Source of the DNA: Streptomyces sp. NBC_01591
Lineage (GTDB): Bacteria > Actinomycetota > Actinomycetes > Streptomycetales > Streptomycetaceae
Direction of reading: 5' to 3'
NCBI RefSeq assembly: GCF_035918155.1
Contig: NZ_CP109327.1
Coordinates: forward strand, 4,960,001-5,024,000
Length of the DNA: 64,000 nt
Of this stretch, positions 34,954 through 43,729 are shown one piece after another. Numbering within the stretch: position 1 is the stretch's first letter; each line of letters starts with the position of its first letter. The translations under genes and the position numbers were made by a program. Below the pieces are notes generated by a model. It worked only from the letters and a program-made list of their open reading frames with translations. It searched no databases and was not told the origin of the DNA.

Positions 34954-35026
34954 ATAGTGCGGAGAGCGTAGAGCGCTGCGCCTTGTCGGTCCAGGGGTGC
35001 GGGGCTAGCCTGAGTTCGACGTCAAT

Positions 35027-35041
35027 CTGACGGGTCATCAG
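35027..35041. promoter_or_regulatory. Operator B of the CTGACG regulon
   Basis: CTGACGGGTCATCAG matches the same palindrome with one mismatch in the right arm. It is 25 bases upstream of the amidohydrolase ATG and 73 bases from operator A, so each divergent transcript has its own site. Confidence 0.65.
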
Positions 35042-35066
35042 AAAAGCGCGTGCCGAAGGGGACACC

Positions 35067-36272
35067 ATGACGGAACTGCCTCGGATCGTCAGCGTCGACG
35101 ACCATGTGATCGAGCCGCCGCACCTCTTCTCGACCTGGCTGCCCGCCAAATACCGCGAGCGCGGCCCGCAGCCGCTCACCGCGGGCATCGGCGAGCTGGC
35201 GTACACGGGCGGCAAGTACGTCATCACGATGGATCCGGACGGCCCGCCCACCGACTGGTGGATCTACGAGGACCTGAAGTTCCCGTACAAGCGCAACATC
35301 GCCGCCGTCGGCTTCGACCGCGACGACATGACGCTGGAGGGGATCACCCGGGCGGAGATGCGGCCCGGCTGCTGGGACCCGGCCGAGCGGCTCAAGGACA
35401 TGGACCTCAACCACGTCGAGGCCAGCCTCTGCTTCCCGACCTTCCCGCGCTTCTGCGGCCAGACCTTCGCCGAGGCCCAGGACAAAGAGGTGGCGGTTGC
35501 GTGTGTCCGCGCCTACAACGACTGGATGGTGGAGGAGTGGTGCGGCGACAGCGGCGGCCGGCTGATCCCGCTCTGCATCATCCCGCTCTGGGACATCGAC
35601 CTGGCCGTCGCCGAGATCAGGCGGAACGCGGCGCGCGGGGTGCGGGCGGTGACCTTCTCGGAGATCCCCACCTACCTCGGGCTGCCGTCGATCCACACCG
35701 GCTACTGGGACCCGTTCTTCGCCGTCTGTCAGGAGACCGGCACGGTCGTGAACATGCACATCGGGTCCAGCTCGCAGATGCCCGCCGCGTCGCCGGACGC
35801 CCCGCCCGCCGTACAGGCCAGCCTCTCCTTCAACAACGCCATGGCCTCGATGATGGACTTCCTGTTCAGCGGGGTCCTGGTGAAGTTCCCCCGGCTGAAG
35901 CTCGCCTACAGCGAGGGCCAGATGGGCTGGATCCCGTACGCCCTGGAGCGTGCCGACGACGTCTGGGAGGAGCACCGGGCCTGGGGCGGGGTGCGCGATC
36001 TGATCCCCGAGCCGCCGTCCACGTACTACTACCGGCAGATGTTCTGCTGCTTCTTCCGCGACAGGCACGGCGTCGCCTCGCTCGACGTCGTCGGACGGGA
36101 CAACGCCACCTTCGAGACCGACTACCCGCACGTCGACTCGACCTTCCCGCACACCAAGGAGGTCGCCCTCGACCACGTCAAGGGACTGGACGACGAGACC
36201 GTCTACAAACTGATGCGCGGAAACGCGATCAGGATGCTCGGTCTCGACCTGGACATGGACCGCGAGAAGTAG
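35067..36272 (+). CDS. Amidohydrolase family protein (ACMSD-like)
   Basis: This 401-residue TIM-barrel protein belongs to amidohydrolase family 2. It has the N-terminal metal motif VDDHVIEPPHLF (here D-H in place of H-x-H), a MHIGSSSQM segment in mid-barrel, KLAYSEGQMGWIPYALERAD, and the metal-binding Asp in FETDYPHVDSTFPHTKEV. Family members decarboxylate or hydrolyse cyclic or aromatic acids; several in actinomycete steroid and acid clusters have unassigned reactions. ATG 35067 follows AAGGGGA. First gene of an operon with two acyl-CoA dehydrogenase genes. Confidence 0.85.
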   Translation: MTELPRIVSVDDHVIEPPHLFSTWLPAKYRERGPQPLTAGIGELAYTGGKYVITMDPDGPPTDWWIYEDLKFPYKRNIAAVGFDRDDMTLEGITRAEMRPGCWDPAERLKDMDLNHVEASLCFPTFPRFCGQTFAEAQDKEVAVACVRAYNDWMVEEWCGDSGGRLIPLCIIPLWDIDLAVAEIRRNAARGVRAVTFSEIPTYLGLPSIHTGYWDPFFAVCQETGTVVNMHIGSSSQMPAASPDAPPAVQASLSFNNAMASMMDFLFSGVLVKFPRLKLAYSEGQMGWIPYALERADDVWEEHRAWGGVRDLIPEPPSTYYYRQMFCCFFRDRHGVASLDVVGRDNATFETDYPHVDSTFPHTKEVALDHVKGLDDETVYKLMRGNAIRMLGLDLDMDREK

Positions 36273-36279
36273 GCGCGCG

Positions 36280-37443
36280 ATGGACCTCGCGTACACGGAG
36301 GAGGAGCAGGAGTTCCGGGCGCGGCTGCGCGAGTGGCTGGCCGCCGTGCTCCCCGGGCTGCCCGCGAAGCCCGGCCCCGACGACTGGCCGGGGCGCCGCG
36401 CGTACGACACGGCCTGGCAGCGGATGCTGTACGACGCGGGCTACGCGGGTCTGCACTGGCCCGTCGACGCGGGCGGCCGGGGCGCGACCCCGACCCAGCA
36501 CCTGATCTTCCTGGAGGAGACGGAGCGGGCCGGGGCCCCGTACGTCGGCGCGAACTTCGTCGGGCTGCTGCACGCCGGACCGACGATCGCGGCCGAGGGC
36601 ACGGCCGAGCAGCGGGCGCGCTGGCTGCCGCCGGTGCTGCGCGGCGACGAGATCTGGTGCCAGGGGTTCAGCGAACCCGACGCCGGTTCGGACCTCGCCG
36701 CGCTGCGGACCAGGGCGGTGCGCGACGGCGACCACTACGTGGTGAGCGGCAGCAAGATCTGGACCTCGCACGCGGAGGTCGCCGACTGGTGCGAGCTCCT
36801 GGTGCGTACCGACCCGGCGGCGCCCAGGCACCGCGGGATCAGCTGGCTCGCGATGGAGATGGATGCCCCGGGGGTCACCGTCCGCCCGCTGCGCACCCTC
36901 GCCGGGTCCACCGAGTTCGCCGAGATGTTCCTGGACGAGGTGCGGGTGCCGGTCTCCCACCGCGTCGGCGCGGAGAACGACGGCTGGCGGGTCACCATGG
37001 TCACCCTCTCCTTCGAGCGCGGTACGGCCTTCGTCGGCGAGGTCGTCGCCTGCCGCCGCACCCTGGACGCGCTGGCGGCCGAGGCCCGGCGCAGCGGACG
37101 CTGGGACGATCCGGTGCTGCGCCGCAGGCTGGGCAGGCTGAACGCCGAATTCCGGGCGCTGTGGCGGCTCACCCAGTGGAACGTCAGCGAGGCACAGCGG
37201 GCCGGGGGCGGCGGTGGCGTGCCCGGAACAGGCGGCTCGGTCTTCAAGCTGCGTTACTCGCACGCCCGCCAGGAGCTGTACGAGGCGGCGGCCGAGGTAC
37301 TCGGCGCGGACAGCGCGGATCTGGACCGGGAGTGGGTCCTGGACCGGCTCTCCTCGCTCTCGTACACCATCGCCGCGGGCACCTCGCAGATCCAGCGGAA
37401 CATCGTCGCCGAACGCATACTCGGCCTGCCGAAGGGGCGCTGA
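36280..37443 (+). CDS. Acyl-CoA dehydrogenase, large subunit of a probable heteromeric enzyme
   Basis: The 387-residue protein carries the FAD/substrate motif CQGFSEPDAGSDLAALRT, SKIWTSHAEVADWCELLVRT, and a C-terminal TIAAGTSQIQRNIVAERILG that supplies FAD contacts. It begins seven bases after the amidohydrolase stop and is followed at seven bases by a shorter paralogue. Such long-short pairs form alpha2-beta2 heterotetramers in actinobacterial steroid side-chain catabolism, each chain contributing part of the active site. This suggests a bulky or cyclic acyl-CoA substrate. Confidence 0.87.
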   Translation: MDLAYTEEEQEFRARLREWLAAVLPGLPAKPGPDDWPGRRAYDTAWQRMLYDAGYAGLHWPVDAGGRGATPTQHLIFLEETERAGAPYVGANFVGLLHAGPTIAAEGTAEQRARWLPPVLRGDEIWCQGFSEPDAGSDLAALRTRAVRDGDHYVVSGSKIWTSHAEVADWCELLVRTDPAAPRHRGISWLAMEMDAPGVTVRPLRTLAGSTEFAEMFLDEVRVPVSHRVGAENDGWRVTMVTLSFERGTAFVGEVVACRRTLDALAAEARRSGRWDDPVLRRRLGRLNAEFRALWRLTQWNVSEAQRAGGGGGVPGTGGSVFKLRYSHARQELYEAAAEVLGADSADLDREWVLDRLSSLSYTIAAGTSQIQRNIVAERILGLPKGR

Positions 37444-37450
37444 CGCACTC

Positions 37451-38404
37451 ATGGACTTCCAGCTCTCGGACGACCAGCGGGCCCTGCGGGCCGGGGTGCG
37501 GGAACTTCTCGCCGGGCGCTTCGGCAGGGACCGGATGCGGGCCGCGCTCGACGCCGGTACCGGCGTCGACCGGGCGCTGTGGCGGGAGCTCGGCGAAGCC
37601 GGGTTCTTCGCGCTGCGGCTGCCGGAGGCGGAGGGGGGCGTCGGTCTCGGGCTGCCCGAATCGGTCCTGCTCTTCGAGGAGGTGGGGCGTTCGCTGCTGC
37701 CGGGACCACTGATCGCCACCCACCTCGCGGCCGGCCCGGTGAAGGGCGCGGCGCAGGGCGAGGCGGTGGTCGCGGTGCTCGACGCCGGGCAGCCGGTGGC
37801 GCACCTGGGGGAGGCGGACGCGCTGCTCGTACTCGGCCCCGGAAACGCGGCGCGGGCGTCCGGCGGCACGGTGCGGGACGCCGTACGGGTACGGGACGCC
37901 GCCGATCCCGTACGTTCGATCGACCCGTTCACGCCCCTGTGGCGGGTCGCGGACCCTGTGGAGGGCGGCGAGCCGCTGCCCCGGGGCGAGCGGCTGCGCG
38001 ACGAGGGCGCCCTGCTCGCCGCCGCCGAACAGCTCGGCAGCGCCGCCCGGACGACCGAGATGGCCGTCCAACACGCCGGTGAGCGCGAACAGTTCGGATC
38101 GCCGATCGGGTCCTTCCAGGCGGTCAAACACCTGTGCGCCGGGATGCTGGTCCGCGCCGAACTGGCCCGCTGCGCCGTGTACGCGGCGGCCGTGACCGCG
38201 GACCCGGTCGAGATCGCGGGCGCCAAACTGCTGGCCGACGACGCGGCGGTCCGCAACGCCCGGGACTGCCTCCAGGTGCACGGCGGCATGGGCTTCACCT
38301 GGGAGGCAGATGTTCACCTGCACCTCAAACGGGCCTGGCTGCGGTCCGGGCAGTGGCTGGCGGCCGCTGCGGCCGAGGAGGTGCTTGCGGGGGACCTGTG
38401 CTGA
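37451..38404 (+). CDS. Short acyl-CoA dehydrogenase-like subunit
   Basis: At 317 residues this protein is about 70 shorter than a complete acyl-CoA dehydrogenase. It has the N-terminal helices (FQLSDDQRALRAGVRELLAG), a reduced middle domain lacking the usual EPDAGSD motif, and a C-terminal domain with HAGEREQFGSPIGSFQAVKH and the catalytic-base/FAD region CLQVHGGMGFTWEADVHLHL. This is the pattern of the partner subunit in heterotetrameric dehydrogenases. Seven-base spacing to the gene before supports complex formation. On its own it would probably not bind FAD well. Confidence 0.85.
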   Translation: MDFQLSDDQRALRAGVRELLAGRFGRDRMRAALDAGTGVDRALWRELGEAGFFALRLPEAEGGVGLGLPESVLLFEEVGRSLLPGPLIATHLAAGPVKGAAQGEAVVAVLDAGQPVAHLGEADALLVLGPGNAARASGGTVRDAVRVRDAADPVRSIDPFTPLWRVADPVEGGEPLPRGERLRDEGALLAAAEQLGSAARTTEMAVQHAGEREQFGSPIGSFQAVKHLCAGMLVRAELARCAVYAAAVTADPVEIAGAKLLADDAAVRNARDCLQVHGGMGFTWEADVHLHLKRAWLRSGQWLAAAAAEEVLAGDLC

Positions 38405-38921
38405 AGCCGGACGGGTTCCGTGCAGGCTTCCGGCGCCCGGCAGCGGGCGAATGCCTGGCGCACGCATGTGACAGGCAGGGGTAGGAGCCTCACGCTGCGG
38501 AGTTACGCAGTGCAGTCGGTGAGCGCGTGCCCCGGCTCACGTCCTTCACGTCATTCGTCACGGGCCGGAGTCGGCGCCGGGCTCGGGTACGCTCCGTTGG
38601 ATGCGACAGGAACTGGAACCGGATGATCCGGGTGTTGCCGGTGTGGCGACTCCGGCCCGGGAGCGGTGCCCTGCTCGCGTTCCAGGCAGAAGCGCCGGGC
38701 GTGCCCGGGAGGCGGCTCCCGCGGCCTCGATGCGCCTCTGTTCGACTCCCCGCAGCGCGCGTCGCACAGTATGCACCACGCGTACTCCTTCGCGATGGAA
38801 TATGCCCGAAGCGCTTGTTGCGGTGACTGTACGTCAACCATGCTGTCTCGTAAGGGAATCACGTTCCGTGACCCTGAGGAGGCGCGAGGCGATGTGTCCG
38901 CCGGTTCGGATGGTGTGAGCG
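38405..38921. other. Gap without a supported gene
   Basis: These 517 bases hold several open frames on both strands with no conserved motif and atypical codon use (for example an ATG frame 38601-38918 that ends just before the next gene). I see no operator or clear terminator. A promoter for the next gene should lie near its right end. Confidence 0.4.
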
Positions 38922-39461
38922 GTGCAGGTGCTTCAGGTTCAGCTGGAGGTCGGGCCGGATCCCGCGGAGGTCGGGCGGGCCCGTAGATGGGCCCGGTCGA
39001 GACTGGTCGGGTCCGGGATAAGGGACGACGAGCCGCTGGCCGAGACGCTCATCCTGCTGATCTCGGAGCTGGTCACCAATGCGGTGGTGCACACCGGGTG
39101 TCCGGCCGTGCTGCGCATGCTGTTCGGCCTGACGGGCTCGGCCGGGACCGTCCGGGTCGAGGTGGCCGACACCAGTTGTCGCCCGCCGCAGCAGCGCCAC
39201 GCGGCGGGCGAGGACACCAACGGCCGGGGCCTGGAGCTGGTCGACGGCCTCGCCGACCGCTGGGGCTGGCAGCCGGAGGGCGCGGGCAAGCGCATCTGGT
39301 GCGAGGTCGACCGGGGCGCGCCACTGATCCAGGTGCCGCTGCACTCCGGCGTGCAGGGCGTGCACGGTGTCGCGCAGGGCGTGCACGGTGTCGCGCAGGG
39401 CGCGGGGTATGCGGGCCACGATGCGCACAAGGTGTCGCAAGTCTTTACGAACCTTGCATAA
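38922..39461 (+). CDS. RsbW/SpoIIAB-like ATP-binding protein (histidine kinase-type ATPase)
   Basis: The 179-residue protein has a GHKL ATPase fold: N-box ISELVTNAVVHT, G1 box VEVADTS, and G2 region GRGLELVDGLADRWG. Proteins of this size in Streptomyces are anti-sigma or regulatory kinases that work with STAS proteins such as that at 32373. A stop codon at 38916 fixes the start at GTG 38922 or later. After the ATPase domain a tail contains two exact 21-bp repeats (39356-39397) coding for the heptad QGVHGVA and may be recently expanded. Confidence 0.8.
   Translation: MQVLQVQLEVGPDPAEVGRARRWARSRLVGSGIRDDEPLAETLILLISELVTNAVVHTGCPAVLRMLFGLTGSAGTVRVEVADTSCRPPQQRHAAGEDTNGRGLELVDGLADRWGWQPEGAGKRIWCEVDRGAPLIQVPLHSGVQGVHGVAQGVHGVAQGAGYAGHDAHKVSQVFTNLA
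39356..39397 (+). repeat. Two exact 21-bp tandem repeats inside the ATPase gene tail
   Basis: GGGCGTGCACGGTGTCGCGC plus A occurs at 39356-39376 and again at 39377-39397, with part of a third copy on each side. The unit is a multiple of three, so copy changes keep the frame. Confidence 0.9.
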
Positions 39462-39487
39462 AGGTTGAAGCAGTTGCTCCCGGCGAA

Positions 39488-40414
39488 TCAGAGGATGGCG
39501 ACCGGCGCGACCGGGGTGCCGGTCGCGCCGACGAACGGTTCCGGCATGGCGGAGAGCAGGAAGGCGTACCGCTTCTCCTCCGCACAGGCTGTGGACAGCG
39601 CTTCCAGGTTCCAGTTCTGGCCCTGCAGCATGCCCATCTCGACCAGGTCCAGCGCGTGCACCCCCAGCCACAGATCGTCGATCTCCGGCGGGAAGATCTC
39701 GAAGGTCAGGGTGTCGTTGGCGACCGCCGCCACATCGCGCGCGCGGAACCACTCGGGCGTCCGGATCGACAGGCCGGGCGACGGATAGCCGTACGCGTGC
39801 TTGTCGCCCGCCAGACAGATCTGCACCTGCCCGGTCCGTACGAGCACGATGTCACCGGACCGGACCCGTACCCCCGCCAGTTCCTCGGCCGCTTCCAGGT
39901 CCTCGGGGATGACGGCGTGGTCGCCGGGCAGCCGGTCCACACCTCGTGCGCGCGCCACGTCGAGCAGCACCCCGCGCGAGACGATGTGCGGCGCCTTGTC
40001 GATCCCGCTGAACTGCGCGCCGCCGTGTGCGGTGATCGTCGTGGCCGGGCGGCCGTTGTAGATCTTTCCCGAGTGCGAGGCATGGGTGAGGGCGTCCCAG
40101 TGGGTGGCCGTCTGCAGGCTCAGGACCGCCGTGTCGTCGCTGGTGGCGACGGTGCCGGGGCCGAAGAGTTCCTGGTTGATCTGGACCATGGTGTGCAGCG
40201 GATTGATCCGCCCGGGGATCAGCCCGCTCTGCACGCCGTCCTGCTGGAGGGGGAGTGCGAGCGGGATCCGCAGACCGGTGCGGACGGTGGCGGCCGCCTC
40301 GCGCACGACGGCGTCGGTGATCAGGTTGAGCGTCCCGATCTCGTCGTCGGCGCCCCAGCGGCCCCAGTTGTTGACCCGCTTGGCGATGTCGTGGAACTCG
40401 GCCGGCAGTGACAT
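39488..40414 (-). CDS. Cyclase family protein (kynurenine formamidase-like metal hydrolase)
   Basis: The 308-residue protein has the metal-binding motif ATHWDALTHASH (variant of H-x-G-T-H-x-D-x-P-x-H), the opening NWGRWGADDEIGTLNLITD, and GDIVLVRTGQVQICLAG. Relatives hydrolyse formamides, lactones or isatin, or open rings. ATG 40414 is preceded by AGGAGG. It is divergent from the SDR operon with the CTAACG/CGTCAG operator between them, so it belongs to the same regulon. It could open a ring or lactone produced by the dehydrogenases. Confidence 0.87.
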   Translation of the reverse strand: MSLPAEFHDIAKRVNNWGRWGADDEIGTLNLITDAVVREAAATVRTGLRIPLALPLQQDGVQSGLIPGRINPLHTMVQINQELFGPGTVATSDDTAVLSLQTATHWDALTHASHSGKIYNGRPATTITAHGGAQFSGIDKAPHIVSRGVLLDVARARGVDRLPGDHAVIPEDLEAAEELAGVRVRSGDIVLVRTGQVQICLAGDKHAYGYPSPGLSIRTPEWFRARDVAAVANDTLTFEIFPPEIDDLWLGVHALDLVEMGMLQGQNWNLEALSTACAEEKRYAFLLSAMPEPFVGATGTPVAPVAIL

Positions 40415-40460
40415 GGCGCCTCCTGGGGCTTGTGCTCGTGGACCTGATGGCACATAAAAT

Positions 40461-40475
40461 CTAACGGTCCGTCAG
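40461..40475. promoter_or_regulatory. Operator C of the CTGACG regulon
   Basis: CTAACGGTCCGTCAG fits CTGACGNNNCGTCAG with one mismatch. It sits in the 83-base gap between divergent cyclase and SDR genes, 22 bases before the SDR ATG. Confidence 0.65.
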
Positions 40476-40497
40476 AAACCGCGGGAAGGGGCCGGGC

Positions 40498-41412
40498 ATG
40501 GGGAACTTCTTGGCAGGCAAGGTGGTGGCCGTGACGGGTGCCGGTCGCGGCATCGGGCGGGCGGTCGCGCTCGCGGCGGCGGCCGAGGGGGCGAGGGTCG
40601 TCGTCAACGACTACGGCGTCTCCGTCGAGGGCGGCGAGCCGAGCAGCGAGGTGGCCGAGTCGGTCGTCAAGGAGATCGAGGCGGCGGGCGGCGAGGCGGT
40701 GGCGGTCGCCGACGACATCTCCACGATGGCGGGCGGCCAGCGGATCGTGGACACGGCGCTCGCGCGGTTCGGGCGGATCGACGGGGTCGTCTGCGTGGCC
40801 GGGATCCTGCGGGAGCGGATGCTGTTCAACATGTCCGAGGAGGAGTGGGACCCGGTGGTCGCCACCCACCTCAAGGGCACCTTCACCGTCTTCCGGGCCG
40901 CGTCGGCGGTGATGCGCAAGCAGGAGGGCGGCGGCACGCTGATCGGCTTCACCAGCGGCAACCACCAGGGCAGCGTCGCCCAGGCCAACTACAGCGCCGC
41001 GAAGGGCGGGATCATCTCGCTGGTACGGAGCGCGGCGCTCGGCCTGCACAAGTACGGCGTCACGGCGAACGCCGTCGCCCCGGTCGCCCGTACCCGGATG
41101 TCCGCCAACGTGCCCATGGAGCTCAAGGAGATCGGCGAGCCGGAGGACGTGGCGGCGCTCGTCGTCTACCTGCTCAGCGAACGGGCCCGCGAGGAGAAGA
41201 TCACCGGCCAGGTGTACACGGTCGCGGGGCCGAAGATCGCGGTCTGGGCCCAGCCGAGGGAGCTGCGGGCCGGGTACGTCGAGGGGGCCTGGACCCCGGA
41301 ACGGATCGCGGACTTCCTGCCGGGGACGGTGGGCACGGACCCGATGCCGATGCTGGCGCGACTGGAGGAGATGGCCGCGGCGGCCGCGGCGAAGGCCCGG
41401 CCGAACGCGTGA
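40498..41412 (+). CDS. Short-chain dehydrogenase/reductase
   Basis: The 304-residue enzyme has the Rossmann nucleotide motif VTGAGRGIGRAVALA at the start, DDISTMAGGQRIVDTAL, and the catalytic Tyr-x3-Lys in QANYSAAKGGIIS. Length and the C-terminal extension after GQVYTVAGPKIAVWAQPREL resemble 3-oxoacyl-CoA or multifunctional MaoC-type partners of beta-oxidation (FabG/HSD17B4-like). It would oxidise a 3-hydroxyacyl-CoA to the 3-oxo form with NAD. First gene of an operon SDR, acyl-CoA dehydrogenase, Zn-alcohol dehydrogenase. Confidence 0.88.
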   Translation: MGNFLAGKVVAVTGAGRGIGRAVALAAAAEGARVVVNDYGVSVEGGEPSSEVAESVVKEIEAAGGEAVAVADDISTMAGGQRIVDTALARFGRIDGVVCVAGILRERMLFNMSEEEWDPVVATHLKGTFTVFRAASAVMRKQEGGGTLIGFTSGNHQGSVAQANYSAAKGGIISLVRSAALGLHKYGVTANAVAPVARTRMSANVPMELKEIGEPEDVAALVVYLLSERAREEKITGQVYTVAGPKIAVWAQPRELRAGYVEGAWTPERIADFLPGTVGTDPMPMLARLEEMAAAAAAKARPNA

Positions 41413-41474
41413 GATCCCGCCGGGGCTCCGCCCCGGACCGGCTTGATGGTGAGCCGCAACAGCAGGAGGCACCC

Positions 41475-42671
41475 GTGGACTTCAGCTTCGGCCCCGACGA
41501 CACCGCGTTCCGCGAGGAAGCGCGCGCCTGGCTGGCGGCGCACCTGGTCGGCGCGTACGCGGCGGCGGCCGGCACCGGCGGCCCCGGCAGCGAGCACGAG
41601 GGAGTCGCGGTCCGCCGCGCCTGGGAGCGCGAACTCGGCCGCGACGGCTGGATCGGCCTCGGCTGGGACAACCACGGCGCCGGCCACGGCAACCGCCGCG
41701 CGAGCCTCACCCAGCAGGTCGTCTGGGCCGAGGAGTACGCCCGCGCCGACGCCCCCGCCCGGGTCGGCCACATCGGCGAGAACCTCCTCGCCCCGACCCT
41801 GATCGCCTACGGCAGCGACGAACAGCAGCGCCGCTTCCTGCCCGCCGTGGCACGCGGCGACGCGCTCTGGTGCCAGGGATACAGCGAGCCGGACGCCGGA
41901 TCGGACCTCGCCGCGGTGCGCACGGCGGCCGTGCCCGACCGGAGCCGCGGCGGCCACCGAGTGACCGGGCAGAAGATCTGGACGTCACTCGCGAAGGAGG
42001 CCGACTGGTGCTTCGTGCTGGCCCGTACGGGGCCCGGCTCCAGCCGCCACCACGGCCTGTCCTTCCTGCTCGTACCGATGGACCAGCCCGGCAGGATCGA
42101 GGTCCGGCCGATCCGTCAGATGTCGGGGACCAGCGAGTTCAACGAGGTCTTCTTCGACGGGGCGCACGCCGAGGAGTGCGTCGGCGGCGAGGGCAACGGC
42201 TGGACGGTTGCCATGGGGCTGCTGGCCCTGGAGCGCGGCGTCTCCACGCTCGTCCAGCAGATCGGCTTCGCCGCCGAACTCGGCCGGGTGGTCCGGGCGG
42301 CCGTCGACAGCGGCGCCGTCACCGACCCGGTCCTGCGCGAACGCCTCGTACGGCAGTGGGCCCAGCTGCGGACCATGCGCTGGAACGCCCTGCGCACCCT
42401 CGGCTCCACGGGCGACCCCGGCGCGCCCAGTGTGGCGAAACTGCTCTGGGGCGGCTGGCACCAGCGCCTGGGCGAGCTGGCCGTGCAGGTCAGGGGCGCG
42501 GCGGCGGCCGTCGGCCCGGACGACTGGTCGGCGAAGGCACCGTACGGACTCGACGAGGCACAGCGCCTGTTCCTGTTCACCCGGTCCGACACCATCTACG
42601 GCGGCTCGGACGAGATCCAGCGGAACATCATCGCCGAGCGGGTGCTCGGCCTACCGAGGGAGCCGAGATGA
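41475..42671 (+). CDS. Acyl-CoA dehydrogenase
   Basis: This 398-residue dehydrogenase carries CQGYSEPDAGSDLAAVRT, QKIWTSLAKEADWCFVLART, a substrate-pocket segment EVRPIRQMSGTSEFNEVFFD, and the C-terminal SDTIYGGSDEIQRNIIAERV. The GTG at 41475 follows CAGGAGG. It overlaps the next gene start by four bases. It is similar in style to the dehydrogenase at 36280 and may act one round later or on a related ester. Confidence 0.88.
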   Translation: MDFSFGPDDTAFREEARAWLAAHLVGAYAAAAGTGGPGSEHEGVAVRRAWERELGRDGWIGLGWDNHGAGHGNRRASLTQQVVWAEEYARADAPARVGHIGENLLAPTLIAYGSDEQQRRFLPAVARGDALWCQGYSEPDAGSDLAAVRTAAVPDRSRGGHRVTGQKIWTSLAKEADWCFVLARTGPGSSRHHGLSFLLVPMDQPGRIEVRPIRQMSGTSEFNEVFFDGAHAEECVGGEGNGWTVAMGLLALERGVSTLVQQIGFAAELGRVVRAAVDSGAVTDPVLRERLVRQWAQLRTMRWNALRTLGSTGDPGAPSVAKLLWGGWHQRLGELAVQVRGAAAAVGPDDWSAKAPYGLDEAQRLFLFTRSDTIYGGSDEIQRNIIAERVLGLPREPR

Positions 42672-43717
42672 GAGGCGTCGTCTTCGACGGCAAGCGGACC
42701 GAGGTCGTCGACGATCTGGAGATACGCGATCCGGGCCCCGGCGAGGTGCTGGTGGCGGTGGCCGCGGCGGGGCTGTGCCACAGCGACCTCTCGGTGATCG
42801 ACGGGACGATCCCGTTCCCGTCGCCGGTGGTGCTCGGACACGAGGGTGCGGGCGTGGTCGAGGCGGTCGGCGCGGGTGTCGCCCATGTGGCGCCCGGCGA
42901 CCACGTCTCGCTGTCCACGCTGGCCAACTGCGGGGCGTGCGCCCAGTGCGACCGGGGGCGCCCGACCATGTGCCGCAAGGCGATCGGGATGCCGGGGCAG
43001 CCGTTCGCGCGGCGCGGGAAGCCGCTGTACCAGTTCGCGTCCAACTCGGCCTTCGCCGAACGGACCCTGGTCAAGGCCGTGCAGGCGGTGAAAATCCCGG
43101 CGGACATCCCGCTGACCTCCGCGGCCCTGATCGGCTGCGGGGTGCTGACGGGAGTCGGAGCCGTACTCAACCGGGCGAAGGTCGACCGGGGCGACTCGGT
43201 CGTGGTGATCGGTACCGGCGGCATCGGGCTCAACGTGATCCAGGGCGCCCGGATCGCGGGCGCGCTGACGATCGTCGCCGTCGACGCCAACCCGGCGAAG
43301 GAGGCGGCGGCCCGGCAGTTCGGCGCGACGCACTTCCTGACGTCGGCGGACGGTGTGCGGGACATCCTGCCCGGCGGCGCCGACCACGCCTTCGAGTGCG
43401 TGGGCCGTACGGAACTGATCCGGACCGCGATCGACCTGCTGGACCGGCACGGCCAGGCGATCCTGCTGGGCGTCCCGGCGGCGACGGCGGAGGCGTCGTT
43501 CCTCGTCTCGGCGATGTACCTGGACAAGTCGATCCTGGGCTGCCGGTACGGCTCCTCGCGACCGCAGCGGGACATCGCGCTCTACGCGGAGCTGTACCGG
43601 GAGGGCCGGCTGCTCCTGGACGAACTCGTCACCACCACCTACCCGGTGGAGGACTTCGCCAAGGCGGCGGACGACGCGCACCACGGCCGGGTGGCGCGGG
43701 GGGTGCTGGTGTTCTGA
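42668..43717 (+). CDS. Zinc-dependent alcohol dehydrogenase (class III-like)
   Basis: The 349-residue protein has the catalytic zinc ligands in AGLCHSDLSVIDG and VLGHEGAGVVEAVGAG, the structural zinc lobe CGACAQCDRGRPTMC and the coenzyme motif VIGTGGIGLNVIQGARIAGA. It oxidises a primary or secondary alcohol with NAD(P). Sequence style resembles the Rxyl_3153 and mycothiol-dependent branch of the class III group. Coupled to the preceding dehydrogenase (ATGA overlap), it is part of the operon under operator C. Confidence 0.9.
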   Translation: MRGVVFDGKRTEVVDDLEIRDPGPGEVLVAVAAAGLCHSDLSVIDGTIPFPSPVVLGHEGAGVVEAVGAGVAHVAPGDHVSLSTLANCGACAQCDRGRPTMCRKAIGMPGQPFARRGKPLYQFASNSAFAERTLVKAVQAVKIPADIPLTSAALIGCGVLTGVGAVLNRAKVDRGDSVVVIGTGGIGLNVIQGARIAGALTIVAVDANPAKEAAARQFGATHFLTSADGVRDILPGGADHAFECVGRTELIRTAIDLLDRHGQAILLGVPAATAEASFLVSAMYLDKSILGCRYGSSRPQRDIALYAELYREGRLLLDELVTTTYPVEDFAKAADDAHHGRVARGVLVF

Positions 43718-43729
43718 GCGCGCGGCCTT

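Noticed and set aside
38601..38918. Open frame directly before the RsbW-like ATPase gene
   Set aside because: Its codon use is not typical of the window, there is no conserved motif, and it ends in a stop in the same frame just before the ATPase start.
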